A stretch of DNA of 64,000 nt from Curtobacterium sp. Leaf261 (GTDB lineage Bacteria; Actinomycetota; Actinomycetes; Actinomycetales; Microbacteriaceae). How positions within the stretch are numbered: position 1 is the stretch's first letter; each line of letters opens with the position of its first letter. A model generated the notes under the pieces. The model was not told where the DNA came from. It saw nothing but the letters and a program-made list of their open reading frames with translations, and ran no database searches. A program made the position numbers and the translations under genes. The stretch is from NCBI RefSeq assembly GCF_001422205.1, contig NZ_LMMJ01000008.1:238915-302914 (forward strand). The letters run 5' to 3'. Positions 45,566-55,093 of the stretch are shown here, in pieces.

Positions 45566-45810
45566 CCTGCGGGAGAGCTCCGATCGAACCGGCACGCCAC
45601 AAGGCCACCGTCCGATCGGACACCGAAGGAGCAACCTCCCCGTCAATCTCTCAGGTCTCACGACCGCAGGAGTCAGGCCACTCTGGAAAGCAGGACGCGC
45701 CCCCGGTGCGTCCTCGCCCACGGTGAAAGCCCCGATCGTCCTCGACGGCGGGGTGAAACTCTCAGGCACAGGGAGCGCGCACGACCGACGCTCGAGGAGA
45801 TGACAGAGGG
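45566..45810 (+). ncRNA. tandem glycine riboswitch (gcvT leader)
   Basis: Two glycine aptamers lie in a row. The first has GCGGGAGAG at its start and CACCGAAGGAGCAA with AATCTCTCAGG at its end (45570-45654). The second has CACTCTGGAAAGCAGGAC, then CACGGTGAAAGCC and GGGTGAAACTCTCAGGCAC, ending at GACAGAGGG (about 45679-45810). Both aptamers feature the conserved CTCTCAGG strand. Glycine binding is known to switch on glycine cleavage genes in this setting, and gcvT follows directly. Confidence 0.9.
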
Positions 45811-45818
45811 GGAGTTCC

Positions 45819-45860
45819 GCCCGGCGGTGTCCGTCGGGCCGTGTCCGGCGTCCGCCGGGC
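45819..45860 (+). promoter_or_regulatory. expression-platform hairpin of the glycine riboswitch
   Basis: GCCCGGCGG (45819-45827) pairs exactly with CCGCCGGGC (45852-45860), followed 13 nt later by the AGGAG of gcvT. It has no T-run, so it more likely controls ribosome access or Rho-dependent ending than intrinsic termination. This is inferred from position. Confidence 0.55.
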
Positions 45861-45886
45861 CGTGCCGATCCCAGGAGAACTCCACC

Positions 45887-47065
45887 ATGTCCGATCCGTC
45901 CGCCTCGCCGGTTGCCCCGGCTGCTCCGGGTACTCCGGTTGCTCCGCCGCGCGAGTCGCCGCTGCATGCCGCACACGTCGCCGCCGGTGCCTCGTTCACC
46001 GACTTCGCGGGATGGCAGATGCCCGTCCGGTACACCTCGGACCTCGCCGAGCACCACGCCGTGCGCTCGGCCGCGGGCGTGTTCGACCTCTCGCACATGG
46101 CGGAGATCGGCGTGGCGGGCCCCGAGGCGACGGCGTTCCTCGACGCGGCGCTCGCCGGGTCCTTCGGCACCATGCCCGTCGGCCGCGCCAAGTACTCCCT
46201 GCTGCTCGCGGACGACGGTGGCATCCTCGACGACCTCGTCGTGTACCGGACCGACGACGACACGTTCCTCGTCGTCGCCAACGCCGCGAACCGCGAGGTG
46301 GCGGTGTCCGCGCTCCAGGCTCGCGTCGTCGCTCCGTCCGGCCGGTCGTTCGACGTCGAGGTCTCCGACGACAGCGACACCACCGCCCTCGTGGCGATCC
46401 AGGGCCCGGCCGCCGCAGGGACCCTCGACGCGCTCGTCGTCGAGGACCGCCTGCAGCCCGAGACGCCCCTGGACGAGCTCCGCTACTACCGGGTCCTGCA
46501 CGCGTCGTTCGACGGACAGGGCGTGCTCGTCGCACGGACCGGCTACACCGGCGAGGACGGCTTCGAGATCTACTGCCCACCGGAGCTCGCGCCGACGATC
46601 TGGGACGCGCTGCTCGACACCGGGGCCGACCGCGGAGTGGTACCCGCGGGTCTCGCGTCGCGGGACACCCTGCGGCTCGAGGCGGGCATGCCGCTCTACG
46701 GGCACGAACTCGACACCACGACACGGCCGGCCCAGGCGGGGCTCGGCCGGGTGGTCGCGATGGACACGACGTTCGTCGGCCGGGACGGCGTCGCGCCTGC
46801 CGAGGACGCACCCGTGCTCGTCGGCATCGTCATGGAGGGTCGTCGTGCCGCGCGGGCCGGCTACCCCGTGATGGACGGCGACCGGCGGATCGGCGTCGTC
46901 ACCTCCGGCGCGCTCTCCCCGACACTCGGTCACCCCGTCGCGATGGCGTTCGTCGAGCCCGGGTACACCGAGCCGGGAACCGTCCTCCACATCGACGTCC
47001 GCGGCACATCCATCCCCAGCACCGTCTCCTCGTTCCCCTTCTACCGCCGCCAGGCGAAAGGCTGA
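45887..47065 (+). CDS. gcvT: glycine cleavage system T protein (aminomethyltransferase)
   Basis: The tetrahydrofolate-dependent component that releases ammonia and passes the methylene group to folate. Motifs such as [47 protein letters not shown] and YTEPGT match the family. The ATG at 45887 has AGGAG 9 nt upstream and gives [14 protein letters not shown]; longer in-frame starts would lie inside the riboswitch. The length is 392 residues with a Pro/Ala-rich N-terminal addition of about 25. It leads the gcvTHP operon. Confidence 0.96.
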   Translation: MSDPSASPVAPAAPGTPVAPPRESPLHAAHVAAGASFTDFAGWQMPVRYTSDLAEHHAVRSAAGVFDLSHMAEIGVAGPEATAFLDAALAGSFGTMPVGRAKYSLLLADDGGILDDLVVYRTDDDTFLVVANAANREVAVSALQARVVAPSGRSFDVEVSDDSDTTALVAIQGPAAAGTLDALVVEDRLQPETPLDELRYYRVLHASFDGQGVLVARTGYTGEDGFEIYCPPELAPTIWDALLDTGADRGVVPAGLASRDTLRLEAGMPLYGHELDTTTRPAQAGLGRVVAMDTTFVGRDGVAPAEDAPVLVGIVMEGRRAARAGYPVMDGDRRIGVVTSGALSPTLGHPVAMAFVEPGYTEPGTVLHIDVRGTSIPSTVSSFPFYRRQAKG

Positions 47066-47070
47066 CCCGC

Positions 47071-47448
47071 ATGAACGACATCACCACGCTCCAGTACACC
47101 AAGGACCACGAGTGGCTGAGCGTCGACGGCGACACCGTCACGGTCGGCATCACCGACTTCGCCGCGAACCAGCTCGGGGACGTCGTGTACGTCGAGCTCC
47201 CCGAGGTCGGCGCGACCGCGGTCGTCGGCGAGTCCCTCGGCGAGATCGAGTCGACCAAGAGCGTCGGCGAGCTGTTCGCGCCCGTCTCCGGCACCGTCGT
47301 CGAGATCAACGAGGCCGTCGTGAGCGATCCGGACTCGGTCAACAAGGACCCGTTCGGCGACGCCTGGCTCGTCCGCATCAAGCTGGCCGAGGGCGGCATC
47401 CCCGGCGACCTCATGGACCACACCGGCTACGCCGCGTTCGCGAGCTGA
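47071..47448 (+). CDS. gcvH: glycine cleavage system H protein
   Basis: The lipoyl carrier of the glycine cleavage system, shuttling the aminomethyl group between P, T and L proteins. The lipoylated lysine is K63 in [11 protein letters not shown]. The length is 125 residues, normal. It starts 5 bp after gcvT and ends 4 bp before gcvP. Confidence 0.97.
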   Translation: MNDITTLQYTKDHEWLSVDGDTVTVGITDFAANQLGDVVYVELPEVGATAVVGESLGEIESTKSVGELFAPVSGTVVEINEAVVSDPDSVNKDPFGDAWLVRIKLAEGGIPGDLMDHTGYAAFAS

Positions 47449-47452
47449 TCGC

Positions 47453-50428
47453 ATGACGGACCAGGACAACCTCCAGACCACGTTCGCCGACCGCCACATC
47501 GGCACGACACCGCTCGACCAGCGCCGGATGCTCGACGCGGTCGGGTACGACTCGATCGACGCGCTCGTCCGCGCGGCCGTCCCCGAGTCGATCCACGCCG
47601 AGCCGATCGCGTACTCCACGATCCCCGCGGCCGTCGGGGAGACCGAGGCACTCGCGGAGCTCCGGGCGATCGCCGGCGGGAACACCGTCCGACGCCCGAT
47701 GATCGGGCTCGGTTACTACGGCACCCACACGCCGGCCGTCATCCAGCGGAACGTCCTCGAGAACCCGAGCTGGTACACGGCCTACACGCCGTACCAGCCG
47801 GAGATCTCGCAGGGTCGGCTCGAGGCCCTCATCAACTTCCAGACGATGGTCTCCGACCTCACCGGGATGGCCACCGCCGGCGCGTCCATGCTCGACGAGG
47901 GCACGGCGGTGGTCGAGGGCATGCTCCTCGCCCGGCGCGCGTCGAAGGTCAAGGGGGACACGTTCCTCGTCGACCAGGACGTCCTGCCACAGACCATGGC
48001 GCTGCTCCGGCACCGCGCGGACGCCGTCGGCATCGCGATCACCACGTTCGACGTCGCCGACGGGCTCACCGACGCGGACGTCGACGGCGCGTTCGGCCTC
48101 GTCGTGCAGTACCCCGGGGCATCGGGTCGCGTGGCCGATCCCGCGGGCGTCATCGACCGCATCCACGCGGGTGGGGGCATCGCGGTCGTCGCGGCGGACC
48201 TGCTCGCGATGACGCTCCTGAAGAGCCCGGGGGACCTGGGCGCGGACGTCTCCGTCGGCACCACGCAGCGCTTCGGCGTCCCGCTCGGCTTCGGCGGTCC
48301 GCACGCCGGGTACCTCGCAGTCCGCGCCGGTCTCGAGCGACAGCTCCCCGGGCGGCTCGTCGGGGTGTCGTTCGACGCCGACGGGGGCATGGCGTACCGG
48401 CTGAGCCTGCAGACCCGCGAACAGCACATCCGGCGCGAGAAGGCGACGAGCAACATCTGCACCGCGCAGGTCCTGCTCGCGGTGATGGCGTCGATGTACG
48501 CCGTCTACCACGGGCCCGAGGGACTGCGCTTCATCGCGAACCGCGTCGCGACGATGGCCGGCGCGATCGCCGTGGGTGCGCGCGAGGCGGGGGTCGAGGT
48601 CGTCCACGACGCCTTCTTCGACACCCTCACGCTCCGGATCCCCGGCCACGCGCACACCGTCGTGGCCGCCGCCGCCGAGGCCGGGTACCTGCTCCACGCC
48701 GCCTCCGACGACGTCGTGCTCGTCTCCACCGACGAGACCACGACGGCCTCGGACGTCGTCGCGATCGTCCGCGTGCTCGGTGACCGCGTCGAGGAGCGCA
48801 CCGTGCTCGCGGCGTCGAACGGCATCCCGGCGGCGCTCGGCCGGACGTCGGAGTACCTGACGCACCCCGTGTTCCAGGCGCACCGGAGCGAGACCCGGAT
48901 GATGCGGTACCTCAAGCACCTGTCCGACAAGGACTACGCCCTCGACCGCGGCATGATCCCGCTCGGCAGCTGCACCATGAAGCTGAACGCGGCGACCGAG
49001 ATGGCGGCGGTCACGTGGCCGGAGTTCGCCGGCATCCACCCGTTCGCACCGGCGTCCGACGTGCAGGGCTACCTGACGCTCGTCGGCGACCTCGAGACCT
49101 GGCTCGCCGAGGTCACCGGGTACGACACGGTGTCCCTGCAGCCGAACGCCGGCAGCCAGGGCGAGCTGGCGGGGCTCCTCGCGATCCACGGGTACCACCA
49201 GGCGAACGGTGACACCGAGCGGACGATCTGTCTCATCCCGTCGAGCGCGCACGGCACGAACGCCGCCAGTGCCGTCCTCGCGGGCATGAAGGTCGTCGTC
49301 GTGGCGTGCGACGACGCCGGCAACGTCGACCTCGACGACCTCCGCGCGAAGATCACGCAGCACGCCGGAGCGATCGCCGCGCTGATGATCACCTACCCGT
49401 CGACCCACGGCGTCTACGAGCACGAGATCCGGGCGATCTGCGATGCGGTGCACGACGCCGGCGGACAGGTCTACGTCGACGGCGCGAACCTCAACGCACT
49501 GCTCGGGCACGCGCGGTTCGGGGACTTCGGTGGCGATGTCTCGCACCTCAACCTGCACAAGACGTTCTGCATCCCGCACGGTGGCGGCGGCCCCGGTGTC
49601 GGACCGGTCGCGGCGAAGGCGCACCTCGCGCCGTTCCTGCCCGGGCACCCGATGGCGCAGCAGCCGGACCGGCGACCGGGATCGACGGCGTCCGACGTCG
49701 TGCCCGCGGTCGCCGGGGCCGGTCTGGAGGAACGGCTCGACTCGGAAGCGGCCCTCGCGTCCGCCCCGCAGCGGCTCGCACACGGCGGAGGTCCGGTGTC
49801 CGCGGCACCGTACGGCAGCCCGAGCATCCTGCCGATCACCTGGGCGTACGTCCGGATGATGGGCGTCGAGGGACTCACGGCCGCCACGGAGGCCGCGGTG
49901 CTCGGGGCGAACTACCTCGCCGCCAAGCTCCGGGACGCCTACCCGGTGCTCTACACGGGCGATGCCGGACTGGTGGCGCACGAGTGCATCCTCGACCTCC
50001 GTCCGCTCAAGGAGTCCACCGGCATCACGGTCGACGACGTCGCCAAGCGGCTCGTCGACTACGGGTTCCACGCCCCGACGATGTCGTTCCCGGTCGTCGG
50101 CACCCTCATGGTCGAGCCGACCGAGAGCGAGGACCTCGCCGAACTCGACCGGTTCGTCGATGCCATGCTCGCGATCCGCGCCGAGGCCGACGAGGTCGCC
50201 GCCGGCACCTGGCCCGCTGACGACAACCCGCTCGTCGGGGCGCCGCACACCGCGTCGAGCGTCATCGCGGGGGAGTGGTCGCACGCCTACACCCGCGAGC
50301 AGGCCGTCTACCCGTTGCCGGGCATCGCGGCGTCGAAGTACTGGCCGCCGGTGCGCCGCATCGACCAGGCGTACGGGGACCGCAACCTGGTGTGCGCCTG
50401 CCCGCCGATCGAGGCCTTCGCCGAGTAG
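47453..50428 (+). CDS. gcvP: glycine dehydrogenase (decarboxylating), single-chain P protein
   Basis: A pyridoxal-phosphate enzyme that decarboxylates glycine and loads the remainder onto GcvH. Both halves of the fused form are present in 991 residues: an N-terminal half ([22 protein letters not shown]) and the catalytic C-terminal half with the PLP lysine K703 in [18 protein letters not shown]. The ATG at 47453 lies 4 bp after gcvH with no separate ribosome-binding site, implying coupled translation. A perfect terminator follows. Confidence 0.97.
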   Translation: MTDQDNLQTTFADRHIGTTPLDQRRMLDAVGYDSIDALVRAAVPESIHAEPIAYSTIPAAVGETEALAELRAIAGGNTVRRPMIGLGYYGTHTPAVIQRNVLENPSWYTAYTPYQPEISQGRLEALINFQTMVSDLTGMATAGASMLDEGTAVVEGMLLARRASKVKGDTFLVDQDVLPQTMALLRHRADAVGIAITTFDVADGLTDADVDGAFGLVVQYPGASGRVADPAGVIDRIHAGGGIAVVAADLLAMTLLKSPGDLGADVSVGTTQRFGVPLGFGGPHAGYLAVRAGLERQLPGRLVGVSFDADGGMAYRLSLQTREQHIRREKATSNICTAQVLLAVMASMYAVYHGPEGLRFIANRVATMAGAIAVGAREAGVEVVHDAFFDTLTLRIPGHAHTVVAAAAEAGYLLHAASDDVVLVSTDETTTASDVVAIVRVLGDRVEERTVLAASNGIPAALGRTSEYLTHPVFQAHRSETRMMRYLKHLSDKDYALDRGMIPLGSCTMKLNAATEMAAVTWPEFAGIHPFAPASDVQGYLTLVGDLETWLAEVTGYDTVSLQPNAGSQGELAGLLAIHGYHQANGDTERTICLIPSSAHGTNAASAVLAGMKVVVVACDDAGNVDLDDLRAKITQHAGAIAALMITYPSTHGVYEHEIRAICDAVHDAGGQVYVDGANLNALLGHARFGDFGGDVSHLNLHKTFCIPHGGGGPGVGPVAAKAHLAPFLPGHPMAQQPDRRPGSTASDVVPAVAGAGLEERLDSEAALASAPQRLAHGGGPVSAAPYGSPSILPITWAYVRMMGVEGLTAATEAAVLGANYLAAKLRDAYPVLYTGDAGLVAHECILDLRPLKESTGITVDDVAKRLVDYGFHAPTMSFPVVGTLMVEPTESEDLAELDRFVDAMLAIRAEADEVAAGTWPADDNPLVGAPHTASSVIAGEWSHAYTREQAVYPLPGIAASKYWPPVRRIDQAYGDRNLVCACPPIEAFAE

Positions 50429-50449
50429 CCGATCACCCGGCCCGACACC

Positions 50450-50484
50450 ACGACGCCCCCGGGACCAGGTCCCGGGGGCGTCGT
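50450..50484. terminator. terminator of the gcvTHP operon
   Basis: The 17-bp arms at 50450-50466 and 50468-50484 (core GACGCCCCCGGGACC) are perfect complements. It begins 21 bp after the gcvP stop. There is only a weak T-rich tail (TCGTCGTG). Confidence 0.75.
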
Positions 50485-50529
50485 CGTGCCCGCAGCCCGT
50501 CCCCCGTCTCGCCCCAGCCCGCCGGCCCG

Positions 50530-50607
50530 TTCCGCAAAACACCAACCTGGCCGGTTCGCGCAGGGATATACCTCCGCGCGACGCGGCCAACCTGGTGTTT
50601 TGCGGAA
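50530..50607. repeat. long palindrome with TTCCGCAAAACACCA arms
   Basis: The left arm (50530-50553, starting TTCCGCAAAACACCA) and the right arm (50584-50607) match at 21 of 24 positions, around a 30-nt centre. The three mismatches are a central ACC/GGT swap. The AT-rich arm core stands out in this GC-rich genome. It lies between the convergent gcvP and S9 peptidase genes, beyond the gcv terminator. Confidence 0.75.
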
Positions 50608-50627
50608 GGAGGAGGGCGGAAGGGGGG

Positions 50628-52748
50628 TCAGGACACGGGGAGGTGCTCGCCCCAGAACCGGAGGACGTGCTCGAAGCGCTGCACGCGGTGGCTCGGACGC
50701 CCGGACCGGGAGAGCTCGTGGCCCTCGCCGGGGAACAGCAGGAACTCGGCGGCCACACCGGCGCGCTTCAGCGCCACGAACTGTCGCTGCCCCTGCTCGA
50801 GCGGGCACCGCCAGTCCTGCTCGGAGTGCGCCACCATGAACGGGATCGTCACGTCGCCGGCGTAGGTCAACGGGCTGCGCCGCCGCTGCTCGTCCGGGTC
50901 CGCACCGACGTAGGCGTCCGCGAAGAAGTACCCGATGTCCGAGCTGCCAGCGAAGGAGTCCCAGGCGTTCACGGCGCGCTCGCTCCACGCCGCGACGAAC
51001 CGGTCCCCGTGCTTCGCCGCGAGCCACGAGGTCATGAACCCGCCGTAGGAGCCACCCATGATCCCGACACGGGACGCGTCGAGGTCCGGCCGCTCGAGCG
51101 CCGTGTCGAGGAGCGCCAGGACGTCGTCCACGTCGAGGGTCCCGAGCGCGCCCACGATCGCCTGCCCGTGGTCCCGTCCGTAGCCCGCCGAACCACGGGG
51201 GTTCCCGATCACCACGGCGTACCCGGCGGCCGCGTACACCTGCGCCTCGTCGAAGACGGCACGTGAATCGGCGGCGTTCGGGCCGCCGTGCACGACGCGG
51301 AGCACGGGATGGGGCCCGTCGCCCTCCGGCAGGACGAGCCAGCCGTGGACGGGGTAGCCGTCGGGAGCCGTGCCGTGGAGTTCCTCGACGGGGCGGAGTC
51401 CGGCCTCCCGGAGGTGCGTACCGTACCCGGTCAGCGCGACGTCGGCGGCAGTGCGGACGTCAGCCGTGCCTCCCGTCAGGACGGTGACCGAACCCGAACC
51501 CGAACCGGAACCGGCGTCGGGCCGCGACTCGGCGCCGGACCCTTCGGCGGACCCCGTGGCGGCCCCGGCGGTCGACGCCACCTCCAGCAGCACCACCTCG
51601 CCCGCGCTGTCCGGGAACGCGACCGACGCGGCGACCAGGTCGTCCGCGACCGAGAACGCGCGGACGACCACCTCGCCGCCGAGCACGACGGGCAGCTCGT
51701 CGAGCGTCAGCGGAGCCTCCGGCGCGGTGCCCGTCCACGGGACGCTCCGCAGCTCGACCGCACCGCGGGTAGTCACCGCGACGAGGACGTCGTGTGCGCG
51801 CGCGGCGACGAGTCCGGCGCCGGCCTCGAGTTCGACGGTCCGGTCGTCGGTCAGCGCGCGTCCGATCAGCACCCCGTCGTCGTCGGGGGAGGGGACTCCG
51901 GCGTACAGCGCGGTCGGTACGGCGACGACACCCTTCTCGCGGTCGGTCCCCGCCCAGAAGAGCGTGCCGTCCGGACCGAAGAACGGACTGCCGGCCTCGC
52001 CCGCGGACCTGGCGTGCAGCGCGAGTGCGCCGGATGCGAGGTCGACGCGGTAGAGGTCGCTCTCCAGCGTCTCGGACACGCCGAGGTCGCGGGGAGCGCT
52101 GACGATGACCGTCTGTCCGTCGGGGGTCCACACGGGGTCGCTCACCGGGGTCGAGCCGTCCGTGACCGCCGTGGTGACGAGCTGCCCGTCGAGTGCTGCG
52201 GCGACGTCCACGACGACCAGTCGGCGGACGCGGTCGCGGAGGAACCCCACGCCGTCCATCCGGTAGTCGAGGCGGTCGATGTGTCGGGGCGGCTCCGCTC
52301 CCGCAACCAGCGTGCTGCCGTCCGGGAGCGCCGTGCCGTACCGTCCGGGCTCGGGGATCCTGGCGGTCGCGACGATCCGCGAGGAGTCGGGTGACCACGC
52401 CACGGTGGCGTCGACACCGAGGGGGAGTGCCGTGAGCACACGGGCCTCGCCGCCGTCGACCGGCATGACGACGAGCTGCGGGTGGGTGTCAGGACCGTCG
52501 CCACCGACGACCCGCGTGAAGGCGACAGACCGGCCGTCGGGCGCGACGACGACGCCGCCGTCGTGCGGTCCCACGGTCCACGGGCTCGTCGTGCCGTCGC
52601 CGCCCACCCGGTCGATCCGGCTCACGTTCTCGTCGGCCTCGAGGTCCGGGTGCGCCAGCGCGGTCAGCAGGAAGCCGCCGGATCGTGGATCGCCGACGAG
52701 GGCCGGGCGTGACGGGACGAGCAGGTGCGCGATGTCGGAGGGGTGCAT
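50628..52748 (-). CDS. S9-family serine peptidase (prolyl oligopeptidase/acylaminoacyl-peptidase type)
   Basis: A 706-residue enzyme with an N-terminal beta-propeller (about 10-440) and a C-terminal hydrolase domain (about 455-706). The catalytic triad lies in GIMGGSYGGFMTS (Ser), SEQDWRCP (Asp) and GEGHELSRSG (His). A Gly/Ser/Ala linker (SGAESRPDAGSGSGSGS) marks the domain boundary. There is no signal peptide, so it is likely cytosolic and cleaves short peptides. The ATG at 52748 follows TAGCGT by 6 nt, so the mRNA is probably leaderless. Confidence 0.93.
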   Translation of the reverse strand: MHPSDIAHLLVPSRPALVGDPRSGGFLLTALAHPDLEADENVSRIDRVGGDGTTSPWTVGPHDGGVVVAPDGRSVAFTRVVGGDGPDTHPQLVVMPVDGGEARVLTALPLGVDATVAWSPDSSRIVATARIPEPGRYGTALPDGSTLVAGAEPPRHIDRLDYRMDGVGFLRDRVRRLVVVDVAAALDGQLVTTAVTDGSTPVSDPVWTPDGQTVIVSAPRDLGVSETLESDLYRVDLASGALALHARSAGEAGSPFFGPDGTLFWAGTDREKGVVAVPTALYAGVPSPDDDGVLIGRALTDDRTVELEAGAGLVAARAHDVLVAVTTRGAVELRSVPWTGTAPEAPLTLDELPVVLGGEVVVRAFSVADDLVAASVAFPDSAGEVVLLEVASTAGAATGSAEGSGAESRPDAGSGSGSGSVTVLTGGTADVRTAADVALTGYGTHLREAGLRPVEELHGTAPDGYPVHGWLVLPEGDGPHPVLRVVHGGPNAADSRAVFDEAQVYAAAGYAVVIGNPRGSAGYGRDHGQAIVGALGTLDVDDVLALLDTALERPDLDASRVGIMGGSYGGFMTSWLAAKHGDRFVAAWSERAVNAWDSFAGSSDIGYFFADAYVGADPDEQRRRSPLTYAGDVTIPFMVAHSEQDWRCPLEQGQRQFVALKRAGVAAEFLLFPGEGHELSRSGRPSHRVQRFEHVLRFWGEHLPVS

Positions 52749-52939
52749 GGAACAACGCTACGACCGTTCGGCTGCTCGGGGCGCGAACCGGATGTTCACC
52801 GGCCGGATGGGCCTGCGCTACCGATGGTGTCCCGTCAAGCGGATTCGTTGCGCATCCCCCGACCTGAAGCAAGATTCCGTATCCTGCCGCAACGATCTCG
52901 CGCGGTGGTTTCCGGTGTGTAACAACTTCTCCACGGATT

Positions 52940-52979
52940 TTGAGGTGCCTGCAAGCCGCACCTATCGTTCTCACGAACG
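52940..52979 (+). promoter_or_regulatory. promoter of the peptide-binding protein gene
   Basis: TTGAGG (52940-52945) and TATCGT (52963-52968) are 17 bp apart, a good sigma-70-type match. The spacer holds an inverted repeat AGGTGC-N9-GCACCT (52943-52963), and CGTTC-N4-GAACG (52966-52979) overlaps the start point; both are operator candidates. The surrounding 52850-52980 is noticeably less GC-rich. Confidence 0.6.
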
Positions 52980-53035
52980 TGCGGTGAGGCATGCCTCCTG
53001 CCGTTCGATCACCATCCATCCAGGAGGATCACAGA

Positions 53036-54802
53036 GTGAACATCACCAAGAGGCGGTGGCGTCAGGCCATCGGCGCAGTCGCCATCGCCGGCACCGCAGC
53101 CGTCGTGCTCGCCGGCTGCACCACGACCAGCAGCTCGGACGACACGTCGAGCACCGGTGGCGGAACGGCCACGATCGCCCAGGTCAACGAGGTCACGTCG
53201 TTCAACACGAACACGCCCCAGGGCAACCTCGACATCAACGGCATGATCAACCAGTTGACCCAGCCGCAGTTCTGGGACTTCGCGAACAGCGACTACAAGA
53301 TCGAGCAGAACACCGACATCGGCTCCTACAAGAAGCTGAGCAGCGACCCGCTCACGGTGCAGTACACGCTCAACAAGAACGCCAAGTGGTCCGACGGCAA
53401 GGCGATGGACTCCGACGACCTCCTCATGGGATGGGCAGCGCTCTCCGGGTACTACGACTCCGCGACGCTCGACCCCGAGACCGCCGAGGTCACCAAGGGC
53501 ACGCAGTACTTCTCCACGGCCCAGGGTGACATCTACTCGACGAAGTTCCCCAAGGTGAACAACGACAAGTCGATCACCATCACGTACAACGACCCGTACG
53601 TCGACTGGAACCTCGTCAACCCGATCCAGTTCCCCGCCGCGACCATCGCGAAGGGCGCCGGCATCTCGGAGTCCAAGCTCGTCTCGACGCTCAAGGACAC
53701 CCCGGCCGGCGACAAGGACAACCCCGCCTCGCCGAACGCCGACCTCCAGAAGGTCGCCAAGTTCTGGAACACCGGCTTCGACTCCTCGAGCCTGCCGTCG
53801 AACAAGGGCCTGCTCGTCTCCGGCGGCCCGATGAAGGTCGACTCCTGGACGCCGAAGCAGTCCATGACCCTCGTCAAGAACCCCGAGTACAAGGGCAACC
53901 ACGAGGTCAAGATCTCCAAGCTCGTCATCCGGTTCATCGGTGACGCGAACGCCCAGGTCACGGCCCTCCAGAACGGCGAGGTCGACGCGATCCAGCCGCA
54001 GGCGTCCGCCGACACCGTCAAGGCGCTGAAGGCCATCTCGGGCACCAACCTCCTCCGCGGCGACCAGGTCGCCTACGATCACCTCGACCTCAACTTCGGG
54101 TCGAACGTGTTCAAGGACGAGAACACCCGCAAGGCGTTCCTCCTGACCATCCCGCGTCAGCAGATCCTCGACTCGATCGTCACGCCGGTCAACCCGAGCG
54201 CGAAGGTCCTCAACTCGCAGATCTTCCTGCCCGGTCAGCCCGGCTACGACGACAGCGTCAAGAACAACGGCTCGTCCGACTACGACAAGGTCGACATCGA
54301 CAAGGCCAAGCAGCTCCTGAACGGTGCGACGCCGACCGTCAAGATCCTCTACAACTCGAAGAACCCGAACCGCGTCGACAGCTTCCAGGCCATCCAGGCC
54401 TCGGCTGCCAAGGCCGGCTTCAAGGTCACCGACGGTGGATCGCCCGACTGGGGAACACTGCTCCCCGGTGGTGACTACGACGCGTCGATCTTCGGTTGGG
54501 TGAACCCGGGCGCCGGGAACGCGCAGATCCCGCAGCTCTTCCAGATCGGCAACGGCTCGAACTACAACAAGTTCAGCAACGCCGACGCGGACAAGCTCTC
54601 GGGTGAGACGCAGACCACGCTCGACACCTCCAAGCTCGTCGACCAGAAGCAGGAGATCGACAAGATCGCCTTCCAGCAGGCCTACGGTCTGCCGCTGTTC
54701 CAGTCGCCCGGTATCTTCGCCGTGAACAAGTCGCTCAAGGGCGTCAAGTACTTCGGCGGCCAGACCGGTCTCGTCTGGAACATCTGGGACTGGAGCAAGT
54801 GA
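53036..54802 (+). CDS. peptide/oligopeptide ABC transporter substrate-binding lipoprotein
   Basis: A signal peptide with lipobox VVLAGC (Cys near residue 30) predicts a lipid-anchored extracellular protein. The body (about 55-580) is a SBP_bac_5 (DppA/OppA family 5) fold, with YTLNKNAKWSDGKAMDSDDLL as the typical entry motif. It captures peptides and hands them to the permeases downstream. The GTG at 53036 has AGGAGG 8 nt upstream. The Lys/Asn-rich composition is usual for this highly expressed class. Confidence 0.93.
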   Translation: MNITKRRWRQAIGAVAIAGTAAVVLAGCTTTSSSDDTSSTGGGTATIAQVNEVTSFNTNTPQGNLDINGMINQLTQPQFWDFANSDYKIEQNTDIGSYKKLSSDPLTVQYTLNKNAKWSDGKAMDSDDLLMGWAALSGYYDSATLDPETAEVTKGTQYFSTAQGDIYSTKFPKVNNDKSITITYNDPYVDWNLVNPIQFPAATIAKGAGISESKLVSTLKDTPAGDKDNPASPNADLQKVAKFWNTGFDSSSLPSNKGLLVSGGPMKVDSWTPKQSMTLVKNPEYKGNHEVKISKLVIRFIGDANAQVTALQNGEVDAIQPQASADTVKALKAISGTNLLRGDQVAYDHLDLNFGSNVFKDENTRKAFLLTIPRQQILDSIVTPVNPSAKVLNSQIFLPGQPGYDDSVKNNGSSDYDKVDIDKAKQLLNGATPTVKILYNSKNPNRVDSFQAIQASAAKAGFKVTDGGSPDWGTLLPGGDYDASIFGWVNPGAGNAQIPQLFQIGNGSNYNKFSNADADKLSGETQTTLDTSKLVDQKQEIDKIAFQQAYGLPLFQSPGIFAVNKSLKGVKYFGGQTGLVWNIWDWSK

Positions 54803-54838
54803 GCCTGACGGCCCACTGACGCAACACCACCCACGCGG

Positions 54839-54867
54839 GGGCGCCGGGCTCATCGAGTCCGGCGCCC
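54839..54867 (+). terminator. hairpin between binding protein and permease genes
   Basis: GGGCGCCGG (54839-54847) pairs with CCGGCGCCC (54859-54867), with TT following. It starts 37 bp after the binding-protein stop. A leaky terminator here would give more binding protein than permease, a common arrangement. The 54868-55093 stretch holds an ACCCGT/ACGGGT pair and a TATCCT (54988-54993) that could be a second promoter. Confidence 0.6.
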
Positions 54868-55093
54868 TTCGCTGGGTCCCGGCCCAGCAGTCGGCGGGGC
54901 TCAGCCATGGGCGGGCCCAGCCATCGGCGAGGCCCCTCCACCGACGGGTTGAGAGAACCCGTATGGCTGACGGGTCGAAACACCCCGTATCCTTGTCCGG
55001 TCCATCGCAGTCCGGCACCACCGACCGGTCCATCGACGTCCGAACCACCCCACGACGGTTGCGGACATCCCACCCCGAGAGGCACCATCACCC

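Noticed and set aside
45155..45886. An upstream extension of gcvT reaching into the BlaI gene
   Set aside because: It would translate both glycine riboswitch aptamers. The ATG at 45887 has a ribosome-binding site at the right distance and matches the family start.
50530..50607. Terminal inverted repeats of an insertion sequence
   Set aside because: Only 30 nt lie between the arms and no transposase or target-site duplication was seen; it is treated as a palindromic repeat.
47411..50758. A 1115-codon open frame antisense to gcvP
   Set aside because: It mirrors gcvP codon structure, has an Arg/Asp/Val-rich composition without recognisable domains, and the plus strand encodes a complete P protein. 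In DNA this GC-rich, long antisense frames are expected.
53009..55048. A 679-codon frame antisense to the peptide-binding protein
   Set aside because: Its sequence is a repetitive Val/Leu/Asp/Arg shadow of a well-supported lipoprotein gene with signal peptide, ribosome-binding site and promoter.
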